Positions 1-6,651 of a stretch of DNA of 6,651 bases are shown piece after piece. Numbering within the stretch: position 1 is the stretch's first letter; each line of letters begins with the position of its first letter. The notes beneath the pieces were generated by a model. That model was not told the DNA's origin. It searched no databases and saw only the letters and a program-made list of their open reading frames with translations. The position numbers and the translations under genes were made by a program. Origin of the DNA: Gemmatimonadota bacterium. GTDB lineage: Bacteria; Gemmatimonadota; Gemmatimonadetes; Longimicrobiales; Gaopeijiaceae. Location: the NCBI GenBank assembly GCA_026713345.1, contig JAPOOQ010000039.1:1-6651 (forward strand), written 5' to 3'.

Positions 1-144
1 GGCCAGTGCTGAGGGGGGGGCGTGCCCGCCGAGTTCCATGCGTCGCGCCAGACGTTGGAGGTTGGCGGCTCCCTCGTCCACCCACCGCTCGCCCAGCTTG
101 ACCTCGAAGGCTGCCCAGCGCCCCTCGTCGTCCACTACGATCCG
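1..144 (-). pseudogene. C-terminal fragment of a DUF4143-family AAA ATPase (5'-truncated, also cut by the window edge)
   Basis: The minus strand reads RIVVDDEGRWAAFEVKLGER, then WVDEGAANLQRLARRMELGG and HAPPSALA up to position 1. A 'DGRWAAFEVKLG...D.GAANL.RL' stretch is the signature of the C-terminal DUF4143 (nuclease-like) domain of AAA ATPases of the ATP-binding/DUF4143 family. In complete members it follows a full ATPase domain of several hundred residues. Here, upstream of about position 144, the expected preceding strand of the fold is not recognisable, and a TGA stop lies in frame at 213-211. The only in-frame initiator is the GTG at 135-133, inside the domain, so the 5' part is lost. 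The break lies next to a palindrome and a 23-bp repeat array, which suggests truncation by a mobile element or recombination. The 3' end lies outside the window. A run of eight G at 13-20 may be a base-calling problem, but the frame after it (SALA) still fits the family. Confidence 0.7.
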
Positions 145-175
145 CCAACTCGGGAACCGTCCCCGCCCGCTGCTA

Positions 176-191
176 TTGGCACAAGTGCCAA
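176..191. repeat. Perfect 7-bp inverted repeat (TTGGCAC-AA-GTGCCAA)
   Basis: TTGGCAC at 176-182 and GTGCCAA at 185-191 are exact reverse complements around a 2-bp AA centre. The symmetry fits a dimeric DNA-binding protein site better than an RNA hairpin, because the loop is too short to fold without opening the innermost pair. It abuts the first unit of the 23-bp tandem repeats and partly resembles them (GGCA and TGCCAA elements), so it may be part of the same array or of a transposon end. The function is unknown. Confidence 0.5.
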
Positions 192-274
192 CGGGCGATT
201 CGGCATGATGTCAACGGGTGAAGTGCCTAGACTATAGCGGGTGATTCGACATGATTCTAGCGGGTGATTTGGCA
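192..274. repeat. Four degenerate 23-bp tandem repeats, possible insertion-sequence end
   Basis: The heptamer CGGGYGA starts at 192, 215, 238 and 261, exactly 23 bp apart each time. Units 1 and 3 agree at 17 of 23 positions (CGGGYGATTCGRCATGAT core). Unit 4 keeps CGGGTGATTTGGCA and then diverges, while unit 2 keeps only the heptamer and scattered bases. Such about 20-23 bp degenerate tandem repeats are a known feature of the terminal transposase-binding regions of IS21-like and some other insertion sequences. No transposase gene is present in the window, so this would be a solo end or scar. A regulatory iteron-type array in front of the gene at 403 is the alternative. The remaining leader from 275 to 402 shows no recognisable promoter, RNA or gene. 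Confidence 0.55.
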
Positions 275-402
275 GCCGACGATCTGTCCGCCATCCGTGC
301 GCGTCTCTTCCGGACTTGACGACGACCCCTGCTTCCCGGACTCTGTTACGACTTCCAACCTTGCTGGCGACAACCTCATCCAGAACACCCGGGACAACCC
401 CA

Positions 403-3400
403 ATGCGCACTGCGTCCGATCGAATCCGCCGCGTGCTGCCACTGACCTGTGTGGCCACGACTCTCCTTTCCGCCTCCCCCACCGCCGCCCGGCAACCCCC
501 CGACCCCTCCGCCTACACCGCCCTCGAGTGGCGCCACATCGGCCCGGAGGGAAACCGCTTCTCGGCGGCGGCCGGAATCGTCGGCGACCGGCACACCTAC
601 TACGTCGGCGCCGCGTCGGGCGGCATCTACAAGACCACCGACGGCGGCGTGCACTGGGACGCGATCTTCGACGACCAGCCCGTGCAGTCGGTCGGGGCGC
701 TGGGCGTCGCGATGGCCGATCCGAACATCGTGTGGGCCGGGACCGGCGAGGGGAAGATCCGCAGCCATGTCTCGGTGGGGCAGGGCGTCTACAAGTCCAC
801 CGACGCGGGGGCGACCTGGACGTTGATGGGGCTGGAGCAGACCGGGCGCATCCCGCGTCTCGTCATTCATCCCGTAGACCCCGATATCGTGTATATCTGC
901 GCACTCGGCCACGCGTACGGGCCGCAGCGGGAGCGCGGCGTCTACCGCACCACCAACGGCGGCGTCACGTGGGAGCACGTCCTCATCGTCGACGAGGACA
1001 CGGGCTGCTCGGACATCGCGATGGATCCGACGAACCCGCGTGTGCTCTTTGCCGGCACCTGGCAGCTGGAAATCCACACCTGGGGCAGGACCTCCGGCGG
1101 ACCCGGCGGCGGACTGCACGTCTCGCGCGACGGGGGCGACACCTGGACGAAGCTGAACGGGGCGGACAACGGGATCGGGCTGCCGGAGAAGCCGGTGGGG
1201 AAGGTAGCGGTGGCGATTGCCCCGTCAAATCCGGACCGGGTCTACGCCATGCTCGAAACGGGCGACGGGATCCCCTGGGAGGGACGCGAGACCGAGGACG
1301 GCCAGCTCTGGCGCTCGGAGGACGGCGGGCGCACCTGGTCGCTCATCACGCGCAACCGCAACGCGATGGGGCGGCCGCACTACTACTCGCGCGTCGTGAT
1401 CTCGCCCAATGACGACGACGAGGCCTACTTCCTCACTGCGTCGTTCACGACATCGACGGACGGGGGACGCACGCTGGACGTGACCCCCCGCCCTCAGGCC
1501 CCCGGTGGCGACCACCACGACATGTGGATCGACCCCACCGAACCGGACCGCATGATCGTCGCGCACGACCAGGGGCTCTCGATCTCGATCAACCGGGGAC
1601 GGACCTGGTTCCGGCAGCGCCTCACGAACGCGCAGATGTACCACGTCACGGTCGACAACGCGATCCCGTACAACGTGCTCGGCAACAAGCAGGACGAGCC
1701 CACGTACCGGGGTCCGAGCAACAGCCGCATACAGGGGCAGCGCCGCATCACGGGGATTCCGCGCGGGATGTGGCACCATGTGGGCGGCGGCGAGAGCGGG
1801 TGGGCCACGCCGGATCCGACCGATCCGAACATCGTGTGGTCCTCGGCTTCGGGCTCCGGCATGGTGGGAGGGATCGTGGTGCGCTACGAGGAGGACCGGC
1901 GCCAGTACCGCGCTGTCGAGGTGTGGCCGGAGCAGAGCAGGGGGGCGGCGTCCGGCGTGCGCTTCCGCTTCGTGTGGGACGCGCCGATCCACATCTCGCC
2001 GCACGACAACAACACCGTCTATGTGGGGAGCCAGCATGTGCACCGGACCCGCAACGGGGGCCAGAGCTGGGAGGTGATCTCGCCGGATCTCACGCTCAAC
2101 GACACCAGCCGCATGGGGCTGTCGGGGGGTCTGACGGGGGACAACATCGGGGTGGAGTACGCGGGCACGGTCTTCGGGATCGCCGAATCGCCGGTGGAGG
2201 AGGGGCTGATCTGGGCCGGGACGAACGACGGGCAGCTGCAGGTGACCCGCGACGGGGGCACGACGTGGACGAATGTGACCGGCAACATGCCGGGGCTGCC
2301 GGAGTGGATGGCGGTGAGGTCGATCGCCCCGTCCCGTTACGACGCGGGGACGGCCTATATTGCCATTGACGGACACCAGGTGAATGTGCGCGATCCGTAC
2401 ATCTACCGGACCCGCGACTACGGCGCGTCCTTCGAGAAGATCACCGACGGCATTCCGCCCAGCATGCTCAGCTACACCAAGGTGATCGTCGAGGACCCGA
2501 AGCGGCGGGGGCTCCTGTACGCGGGCACCGAGAACGCGCTCTACGTCTCGTTCAACGACGGGGACGACTGGCGGCCGCTGCAGAACAATCTGCCGCACGC
2601 GCCGGTGTCGGGGATGGTCGTGCAGGAGCACTTCGGCGACCTGGTCGTCGGCACCTACGGCCGCGGCTTCTGGATCCTGGACGACCTCACGCCGCTCCAG
2701 CAGCTCACGCCGGAGGCGATGGCGTCGGCCTCGCACCTCTTCATGCCCCGCGACGCCTACCGCTTCCGCCCGATCACCCCGCCCTCGGTGCCGTACAGCG
2801 ATCCCACCGAGGGGACCGATCCCGAGTACGGCGCGTCGATCAACTACTGGCTCGCGGAGCCGGCCGAGGAGACCCCCACCGTCGAGATCGTTGACGCTGC
2901 CGGTGATGTCGTCCGCACCCTGCAGGGCACCAACGACGCCGGCATCAACCGTGTCCACTGGGACCTGCGGGACGAGCCCAACGGTCCCATCCGGCTATTG
3001 ACCAGCCCCATGTTCGCCGACCACATCGAAGTCGGCGACGAGGGCCGCCCCGCCCCCGGCGCCCGCCAGATCTCGGTCCTGCTTCCCCCCGGGCGCTACA
3101 CCGTCCGCCTCGACGCGGCCGGCTGGACGCACGAGCAGCCCCTCACGGTCCTCAAGGATCCCCACTCGGCGGGCACCGAGACCGACATCGCGGCCCAGGT
3201 GGCCTTCCTGCGCGAGGTCCGCGACGATGTCGTCGCCGCCGGCGAGGCCGTCCATCGCGTCGAGGCGATGCGGGTGCAACTCGCCACCATGTCGCGCTTC
3301 GCCGATGACGACACCCTCGCGCAAGCCATCGCCACGGTGCAGAACCAGCTCACCCACCTGCAGATGAACATGGTCGACCTGCGCCTCACGGGTCAGGGCC

Positions 3401-3627
3401 AGGACGGCGTTCGCTTCGGGGCGACCCTGCTGCAGAAGCTGGGCTACCTGACCGGCGCGATCTCCGTCGCCGATTTCCCGCCCACCGACCAGGAGCTGGC
3501 GGTGAAGGCGCTGCTGCACGAGGAGTTGCGGCTGCACCTGGAGGCGCTGCACGCGCTGGTGGAGAACGAGGTGGCGGCGCTGAACGAGATGCTGCGGGCG
3601 AGGGGGATGTTGATCATAGCGGACTAG
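403..3627 (+). CDS. Secreted Asp-box (BNR/sortilin-VPS10-like) beta-propeller protein, 'glycosyl hydrolase' family
   Basis: This is a complete 1074-residue protein. The ATG at 403 is preferred because it gives a Sec signal peptide: RIRR, then hydrophobic VLPLTCVATTLLSA and a likely cleavage site near TAA-RQ, about residue 30. A TTG at 316 would add 29 residues ahead of it. At least eleven Asp-box motifs (S/T-x-D/N-G-G-x-T-W) start near residues 77, 131, 182, 240, 304, 350, 394, 548, 614, 669 and 715. They mark the turns of propeller blades, probably two propellers or one large sortilin-like one. GDHHDMWIDP (369-378) and GRGFWILDDL (753-762) are conserved in this family. A FlgD-like Ig segment (about 825-858, VRTL...AGINRVHWDLR) and LPPGRYTVRL (894-903) follow, then an alpha-helical tail from about 927. 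Database names call these proteins glycosyl hydrolase or sialidase, but no catalytic residues are evident; a secreted or periplasmic binding role is equally possible. The gene is single and converges with the minus-strand genes. Confidence 0.92.
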   Translation: MRTASDRIRRVLPLTCVATTLLSASPTAARQPPDPSAYTALEWRHIGPEGNRFSAAAGIVGDRHTYYVGAASGGIYKTTDGGVHWDAIFDDQPVQSVGALGVAMADPNIVWAGTGEGKIRSHVSVGQGVYKSTDAGATWTLMGLEQTGRIPRLVIHPVDPDIVYICALGHAYGPQRERGVYRTTNGGVTWEHVLIVDEDTGCSDIAMDPTNPRVLFAGTWQLEIHTWGRTSGGPGGGLHVSRDGGDTWTKLNGADNGIGLPEKPVGKVAVAIAPSNPDRVYAMLETGDGIPWEGRETEDGQLWRSEDGGRTWSLITRNRNAMGRPHYYSRVVISPNDDDEAYFLTASFTTSTDGGRTLDVTPRPQAPGGDHHDMWIDPTEPDRMIVAHDQGLSISINRGRTWFRQRLTNAQMYHVTVDNAIPYNVLGNKQDEPTYRGPSNSRIQGQRRITGIPRGMWHHVGGGESGWATPDPTDPNIVWSSASGSGMVGGIVVRYEEDRRQYRAVEVWPEQSRGAASGVRFRFVWDAPIHISPHDNNTVYVGSQHVHRTRNGGQSWEVISPDLTLNDTSRMGLSGGLTGDNIGVEYAGTVFGIAESPVEEGLIWAGTNDGQLQVTRDGGTTWTNVTGNMPGLPEWMAVRSIAPSRYDAGTAYIAIDGHQVNVRDPYIYRTRDYGASFEKITDGIPPSMLSYTKVIVEDPKRRGLLYAGTENALYVSFNDGDDWRPLQNNLPHAPVSGMVVQEHFGDLVVGTYGRGFWILDDLTPLQQLTPEAMASASHLFMPRDAYRFRPITPPSVPYSDPTEGTDPEYGASINYWLAEPAEETPTVEIVDAAGDVVRTLQGTNDAGINRVHWDLRDEPNGPIRLLTSPMFADHIEVGDEGRPAPGARQISVLLPPGRYTVRLDAAGWTHEQPLTVLKDPHSAGTETDIAAQVAFLREVRDDVVAAGEAVHRVEAMRVQLATMSRFADDDTLAQAIATVQNQLTHLQMNMVDLRLTGQGQDGVRFGATLLQKLGYLTGAISVADFPPTDQELAVKALLHEELRLHLEALHALVENEVAALNEMLRARGMLIIAD

Positions 3628-3678
3628 CGAAATGTATGCAAAACATTACATAATGTAATGTCGCCTTTACATTTCGCT
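3626..3678. terminator. AT-rich nested inverted repeats between convergent genes (possible bidirectional terminator or protein-binding dyad)
   Basis: AGCGAAATGTA at 3626-3636, overlapping the stop codon of the plus-strand gene, pairs perfectly with TACATTTCGCT at 3668-3678. Inside lies a second perfect inverted repeat, CATTACAT (3644-3651) and ATGTAATG (3653-3660), around a single A. The same bases also form two tandem copies of ATGTA-N10-TACAT at 3632-3651 and 3653-3672, 21 bp apart. The position between two converging stop codons favours transcription termination in both directions. The stems are AT-rich and no clear U-tract follows, so this is not a textbook Rho-independent terminator. Confidence 0.45.
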
Positions 3679-3684
3679 CGATTC

Positions 3685-4524
3685 CTACCGCCGCTCCAGC
3701 ACGCAGTACCGGTACAGCTTCAGCGTCTCGCGCCAGTCTTCCGGGTAGGCGGCCACCATCTCACCCAGCCCGAATTCCTCGCCCAACTGCGCGAACGAAC
3801 CGGACTCGGCCACCCTGAACGGCGCGTGCTTCTCAAAGACGGCAAGGTCCGGGAACCCCGTCGGGAACGACGCCCCCATCGCCCTTTCCACGCCTTCCAG
3901 CCGCTTCATGTCCTCCTGGTTTTCGAATTCGCGATTCTGCAGGTCCACCGAGAAGTAGTCGAAGGCGATCCGGAAGGTGGGCATCGCGCCGGCCAGCCGG
4001 TTGAGGAACGGCATGATCAGCTCGGGCGGCAGATACATCGTGTTGCCCTCCCACACGATGACGGTGGGCAGCTCCGGATCGAACCCGACCCTCGCCAGAC
4101 CGTGGGGCACGTCGACCTCGAGGTAGTTGCCGTAAACCGATGGCGGCTGCTCGATCCCGTGCTGGGCCAGGACCGTGCGCTTGAACTCCAGGACCGCGCG
4201 CTGGTCGACCTCGAAGAAAGAGACGTCCGAGTTGGCAAGAATATGGGCGCGCATGTCGAAACCGCCCCCCAGCAGGACCACCTGGCGGGCTCCCGCCTCG
4301 ATCCCGCGTTCGACGAACCGGTTGAAATAGCGGGTGCGGAAGCGGACCATGGTGGTGGATGGGGGGAAAGCGGCTTCCAGCTGGCGAGCGGCGGCCAGAG
4401 CCCGCTCGTTCGAGAACCACTCCGCGTACGGGTCGCTGAAGAGCTGGTGGGTCTGGTCGGGCTCCAGGGCCCGAATCGACGCGATCACGAAGGCGGTCGC
4501 TCCGATTTCGTTGATATCGATCAT
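3685..4524 (-). CDS. Class I SAM-dependent methyltransferase, LCMT/PPM1-like (TIGR00027 family)
   Basis: The product is 279 residues, typical for the bacterial leucine-carboxymethyltransferase-like family (often about 270-310). Visible signatures are an N-terminal helix pair ending in R-A-L-E-P-D with DPYAEWF (31-37), RTRYFNRF (63-70), the glycine-rich SAM loop VVLLGGGFDMRAH (82-94), an acidic ribose-binding motif FFEVD (103-107) and WEGNTMYLPPE (158-168), which matches the family's 'EG.. .YL' motif. It would transfer a methyl group from SAM to a carboxylate or hydroxyl of an unknown small molecule or protein, in the cytoplasm. The ATG at 4524 is the only good start, and an AGGA lies 15 nt upstream, a long spacing. 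A 115-bp gap separates it from the upstream transporter gene on the same strand, so co-transcription is possible. The substrate cannot be inferred. The family call is firm. Confidence 0.88.
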   Translation of the reverse strand: MIDINEIGATAFVIASIRALEPDQTHQLFSDPYAEWFSNERALAAARQLEAAFPPSTTMVRFRTRYFNRFVERGIEAGARQVVLLGGGFDMRAHILANSDVSFFEVDQRAVLEFKRTVLAQHGIEQPPSVYGNYLEVDVPHGLARVGFDPELPTVIVWEGNTMYLPPELIMPFLNRLAGAMPTFRIAFDYFSVDLQNREFENQEDMKRLEGVERAMGASFPTGFPDLAVFEKHAPFRVAESGSFAQLGEEFGLGEMVAAYPEDWRETLKLYRYCVLERR

Positions 4525-4539
4525 CGTTTTGTCAACGAT
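4523..4539 (-). promoter_or_regulatory. Small hairpin across the methyltransferase start codon
   Basis: On the minus strand AATCGTT-GACAA-AACGATG contains a 6-bp perfect stem (positions 4534-4539 with 4523-4528) and a 5-nt loop. The stem includes the first two bases of the ATG and lies between the start and the AGGA at 4543-4540. In the mRNA it could restrain initiation. It is short and moderate in GC, so it may be chance. Confidence 0.2.
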
Positions 4540-4639
4540 TCCTGGACGAGGGTGAGGGTGGCGGCGGGTAGCAACGCGGCGCCCGTCGTGGCGTCGGAAC
4601 GGTAGCCACAGGGGTTGGATTGGGTCAACATCCGTCGGC

Positions 4640-5584
4640 TCATCTCCGTCGGCGCCCCCTCGACCGGCGCGCGATCACCACCCCGGTGAGGATGACTCCG
4701 GCGCCGGCGAGCTGTTGCAGTGTGGGAGTCTCGGCGAGCCAGAGCCACGCGCTGACCAGCGCAACCACCGGGACCAGGTTCTGGTAGACCGCGGTGCGGT
4801 TCTGACCGATGATGCGCACCCCCCGGTACCAGAGCAGGTACGCGAGTCCGATTGCGAATACCCCGGCGTACACCACCCCGATCCAGGCCTGCAGCGACAC
4901 CGCACTCCAGTCGGTGCGCACGAGGTCCGGGGTTCCTACGAGTACGACGAAGGGCAGTCCGGCCCAGAGGGTCCACGCCGTCATCTGCAGGGCGCCGCGG
5001 CGCTTGGTCAGGCGACGCCCCAGAACCGTGTACGCCGCCCACGAGATCGCTGCGCCCAGCACAAGGAAATCGCCGATCCGGGCTCCGCCCAGCTGCTCGG
5101 GACCCCCGGTGATGAGGATCACCATTCCGGTCAGGGTGGCCAGCACGCCGATCAGGATCGCGGGGTTGAAGCGCTCGCGACCCATTGTGAAAGAAATCAC
5201 AAGCACCCACACGGGGCTGGTGGAGAGCAGGAGGGCAGCGTTGCCGGTCAGCGTCCGGTCGAGCCCGAAGATGAAACAGATCTGGAAGATGACGTGACCC
5301 ACGATGCCCAGCAGCAACACGACGCCCCAGTCCTTGCGGGGCGGCATCACGCGCCGTCCCGTCGCCCGTACCATGACCCAGACGGCCACGGCCGCGCACG
5401 GAAAGCGCAGCGCATTGAACGCCAGCGGCCCGATCTCGCTGAGCGCCGCCTTCACCACCGTGAAGTTCAGCCCCCAGATGGTGGCGGTCAGCACAAGCCC
5501 GAGGTCGACGAGTAGCTCGCGGCGCAGGCGGCCGGCGTGGCGGGGGCCGGGCTGCCGACGCCGGCCCTTATCGGCCGAGTTCAC
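4640..5584 (-). CDS. EamA-family (DMT superfamily) ten-helix transporter
   Basis: The 314-residue product has two EamA repeats of five helices each. Hydrophobic segments lie at about 26-44, 52-72, 85-107, 113-133, 139-160, 170-188, 200-217, 232-253, 266-284 and 288-306. Family signatures include TATIWGLNFTVVKAAL (33-48) in helix 1, ALRFPCAA (58-65), the TGNAALLLSTSPVWV stretch (113-127) in helix 4, and the equivalent TAVYQNLVPVVALV (264-277) in helix 9. Both termini are Arg-rich. Members move small metabolites such as amino acids or their derivatives across the inner membrane, often as exporters; the substrate here is unknown. The start is a GTG at 5584, overlapping the end of the dipeptidase gene by 17 bp, and no ATG is available before helix 1. 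The overlap points to one operon with translational coupling. Confidence 0.9.
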   Translation of the reverse strand: MNSADKGRRRQPGPRHAGRLRRELLVDLGLVLTATIWGLNFTVVKAALSEIGPLAFNALRFPCAAVAVWVMVRATGRRVMPPRKDWGVVLLLGIVGHVIFQICFIFGLDRTLTGNAALLLSTSPVWVLVISFTMGRERFNPAILIGVLATLTGMVILITGGPEQLGGARIGDFLVLGAAISWAAYTVLGRRLTKRRGALQMTAWTLWAGLPFVVLVGTPDLVRTDWSAVSLQAWIGVVYAGVFAIGLAYLLWYRGVRIIGQNRTAVYQNLVPVVALVSAWLWLAETPTLQQLAGAGVILTGVVIARRSRGRRRR

Positions 5585-6470
5585 CGAAGGTCGCGTTCTG
5601 AATGGCGTATTCGCGCCAGTCGTCGTGGTCGAAGTGCCACCACTCGGCTTCGTAGACCGTGAACGCTTCCGCCTCCATCGTGCGGCGCAGGAGTTCGCGC
5701 AGCCAGCGCTGCCGCGAGGTGCCGCCGGGGTAGTCCGGGAACGAGCGCGGCGAGAACTCGTCGTAGGTGCCCACCATGTCGGCCGGCTCCCCGGTCGCGA
5801 GGTCGTACAGGTTCAGATCGATCGCCGAGCCGCGGTTGTGGCGCGAGCCGTTCGCCGGGTCGGCCACGAAGATCTTCTGCGACTCGGGCGTGGCGTCGAA
5901 GAACATCTTCGTGACGTACCAGGGGCGGTAGCCATCGTGCAGGAGAAGGCCGTAACCGTGTTCGGCGAGTGCGCGGTGGGCGCGCGCGACCCCCTCGGCC
6001 GCGGGGCGCTGGAGGAAGACGCGCGGCTCGTCGTAGAAGACCGACGACATGAAGTTGTTGGTGGTCGCGTAGCGGACGTCGAGGAGGATGCCGGGTTCGA
6101 GGGTGGTGACTTCGACCAGTTCGGAGTCGCGGAAAGGGCCGGGTTCGTCGGGTGGGGAAGCGGCCAGCGCCTCCGCGAGGAGCTCCGCGACGGGCCGCAC
6201 GGGGTCGATCCGGAAGGTGCCGCCGGCCTCGGTGCCGACGTCGCGCCGCGGGAAGGCGACGGAGGCGGCGATGACGGAGGCTCCGCGCGTGAACTCCAGG
6301 CGCTCGCCGTGGTAGAGGCCCCAGTCGGGGAAGGCGTACACGTCGCGCGAGATCTCGGTGAGCGGGTACAGGAAGAACCACTCGATGAGCGCGTGCAGGC
6401 GCCCGCCCCGCTCCAGGATGTAGAGGACGTTGTGGTCCCAGCCGTATTCGCCGACGAGGCCGTGCCAGTG
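5568..6470 (-). CDS. VanX/DdpX-type D-alanyl-D-alanine dipeptidase (M15D) with N-terminal extension; 5' end not resolved
   Basis: The peptidase domain starts near DVRYATTNNFMSSVFYDEP. Numbering from the GTG at 6341, the catalytic set is complete: R139 in DGYRP, zinc ligands H168 and D175 in SRHNRGSAIDL, general base E233 and third zinc ligand H236 in EAEWWHFD. These match VanX R71, H116, D123, E181 and H184, although the Arg-to-His distance is shorter. It hydrolyses the dipeptide D-Ala-D-Ala. The GTG at 6341 is unlikely to be the true start, because the same frame continues upstream as WHGLVGEYGWDHNVLYILER, then GGRLHALIEWFFLYPLTEIS, a convincing folded-domain sequence. This resembles the beta-rich tail domains (DUF3471-like) found on serine hydrolases, here at the N-terminus. 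Beyond 6470 the frame stays open but runs into homopolymer sequence, so the start and any signal peptide are lost. There are no VanH/VanA neighbours, so a peptide-recycling role is more likely than glycopeptide resistance. Confidence 0.85.
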   Translation of the reverse strand, partial: HWHGLVGEYGWDHNVLYILERGGRLHALIEWFFLYPLTEISRDVYAFPDWGLYHGERLEFTRGASVIAASVAFPRRDVGTEAGGTFRIDPVRPVAELLAEALAASPPDEPGPFRDSELVEVTTLEPGILLDVRYATTNNFMSSVFYDEPRVFLQRPAAEGVARAHRALAEHGYGLLLHDGYRPWYVTKMFFDATPESQKIFVADPANGSRHNRGSAIDLNLYDLATGEPADMVGTYDEFSPRSFPDYPGGTSRQRWLRELLRRTMEAEAFTVYEAEWWHFDHDDWREYAIQNATFGELGR

Positions 6471-6620
<150 letters not shown>

Positions 6621-6651
6621 ACACTGATGATGGGCGACACCCTGGAAGACA

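Noticed and set aside
22..237. 71-residue plus-strand frame at the left end
   Set aside because: It lies opposite the DUF4143 fragment and runs into the tandem repeats; no ribosome-binding site or homology is apparent.
192..274. CRISPR array
   Set aside because: The 23-bp units are contiguous and degenerate, with no spacers between identical repeats and no cas genes nearby.
316..344. TTGACG as a -35 promoter box for the gene at 403
   Set aside because: No acceptable -10 sequence occurs 16-18 bp downstream, so it cannot be supported as a promoter.
264..1412. 382-residue plus-strand frame overlapping the leader and first third of the Asp-box gene
   Set aside because: Very Arg/His/Pro-rich, no domain, and out of frame with the motif-bearing protein.
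1225..2958. 577-residue minus-strand open frame antisense to the Asp-box gene
   Set aside because: It is a high-GC shadow frame, rich in Arg, His, Val and Pro with no recognisable domain; the plus-strand frame has clear repeated motifs.
3658..4605. 315-residue plus-strand frame opposite the methyltransferase
   Set aside because: It is the complement shadow of a gene with intact SAM-binding motifs, and has no recognisable motif itself.
5568..6470. Vancomycin-resistance cluster
   Set aside because: Only the dipeptidase is present; no D-lactate dehydrogenase, D-Ala-D-Lac ligase or VanRS-type regulators are adjacent.

Overview
This GC-rich window (high G/C at third codon positions) most resembles a chromosomal piece from a Gemmatimonadota-like or related environmental bacterium. 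The main reason is the large secreted Asp-box (BNR/sortilin-like) propeller protein, a family that is expanded in that group. The assignment is inference from gene content and base composition only. Both ends show long homopolymers, and the right end looks like sequencing or assembly junk, which points to a metagenome-derived contig.

Layout. Positions 1-144 hold, on the minus strand, the C-terminal remnant of a DUF4143-type ATPase whose 5' part is missing. Next to it (176-274) is a perfect 16-bp palindrome and four exactly 23-bp-spaced degenerate tandem repeats, resembling the repeat arrays at the ends of some insertion sequences. About 130 bp of featureless leader follows. From 403 to 3627 on the plus strand is one complete gene for an exported protein of 1074 residues, with about eleven Asp-box motifs and a helical C-terminus.

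The other genes are on the minus strand and converge on it. From upstream to downstream they are a VanX/DdpX-type D-Ala-D-Ala dipeptidase with an extra N-terminal domain (5568 to at least 6470, N-terminus lost in low-complexity sequence), a ten-helix EamA/DMT transporter (4640-5584, overlapping the dipeptidase by 17 bp), and an LCMT/TIGR00027-type SAM-dependent methyltransferase (3685-4524). The dipeptidase and transporter are probably co-transcribed and translationally coupled, which suggests a link between cell-wall dipeptide hydrolysis and small-metabolite transport. The methyltransferase follows after 115 bp and may belong to the same transcript.

The convergent junction (3626-3678) is an AT-rich island with nested inverted repeats and two tandem copies of the dyad ATGTA-N10-TACAT spaced 21 bp apart. 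Together with the 23-bp repeat array, this is the structure in the window that the genes do not explain. I did not find a convincing new multi-gene system, RNA gene or CRISPR array.
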